From positions 17,274,355 to 17,338,354 of the forward strand of contig CM055837.1 of assembly GCA_029582265.1 (NCBI GenBank): DNA of 64,000 nt, read 5' to 3'. Under the pieces are notes generated by a model. That model saw only the letters and a program-made list of their open reading frames with translations. It made no database searches and was not told the DNA's origin. Positions 63,846-64,000 of the stretch are shown one piece after another. The position numbers and the translations under genes are program-made. This DNA is from Zoroaster sp. YZ-2022 (taxonomy: Eukaryota; Echinodermata; Asteroidea; Forcipulatida; Zoroasteridae). The first letter of the stretch is position 1. Each line of letters begins with the position of its first letter.

Positions 63846-64000
63846 GTGTTGTGTCCACTTAAGTTACAAGAAACATATATTTATACCTCAGTGGCCTGGC
63901 ACTATATTATGTTCTAACTGGGTTAAATTCATCCGCATATAAGTGTAAATAAAGTGTTGAGATTTATACACCACACCTGACTGAGTTTAATTGATTGCGT

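Overview
The window looks like nuclear DNA of a marine invertebrate deuterostome. Echinoderm is my first guess and hemichordate or amphioxus are possible; the phylum is inferred, not proven. It is AT-rich, carries intron-rich genes with GT-AG introns, tRNA-derived SINEs with (ATT)n tails, a decayed Penelope-like retroelement and a very high load of short DNA transposons (MITEs). Nothing is bacterial: there are no operons or CRISPR arrays.

Three protein genes could be assembled exon by exon, each with a continuous reading frame across all junctions. (1) SMCR8 lies on the minus strand, from a start codon at 37191 to a stop at 10588, in 21 coding exons (about 874 residues). It is the longin/DENN partner of C9orf72. 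(2) A FLASH/CASP8AP2-like gene lies on the plus strand at 41994-49844, in 4 coding exons (1421 residues). It is a histone pre-mRNA processing factor. (3) An SLC46-type (proton-coupled folate transporter family) carrier lies on the plus strand at 53849-60574, in 7 coding exons (479 residues). SMCR8 and FLASH are head to head across about 4.8 kb; FLASH and SLC46 are in tandem. No functional link between the three genes is evident from sequence.

Layout. 1-1.9 kb: Penelope-like remnant with a hammerhead-like motif, then a TA repeat and a tRNA-like piece. 2-10.5 kb: gene-free DNA downstream of SMCR8 with MITEs, a SINE, a 450 bp TAA microsatellite and a 58 bp minisatellite. 10.6-37.3 kb: SMCR8, with introns packed with mobile DNA (LINE fragment, hAT-like MITEs with exact 8 bp target duplications, TTAA-flanked MITEs, SINEs, a 231 bp satellite) and decayed tandem copies of one of its own exons. 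37.3-42 kb: divergent intergenic region with a large foldback and a recurrent short motif. 42-51.2 kb: FLASH and its 3' flank. 51.3-60.6 kb: a possible TATA promoter and the SLC46 gene, with three tandem arrays in its introns. 60.6-64 kb: SINEs, MITEs and a hammerhead-like inverted pair.

The most interesting signals are: (a) a 14 bp motif (CATGGAGGAAGGAA) recurring about eight times, twice as an insertion relative to sister MITE copies; (b) unrelated MITE families sharing one TTAA/CCCTCCTAC terminus, two of them joined at one shared target site; (c) fossil copies of SMCR8 exon 13; (d) satellites carried inside non-autonomous transposons; (e) an intron-rich SMCR8 compared with the nearly single-exon vertebrate gene.
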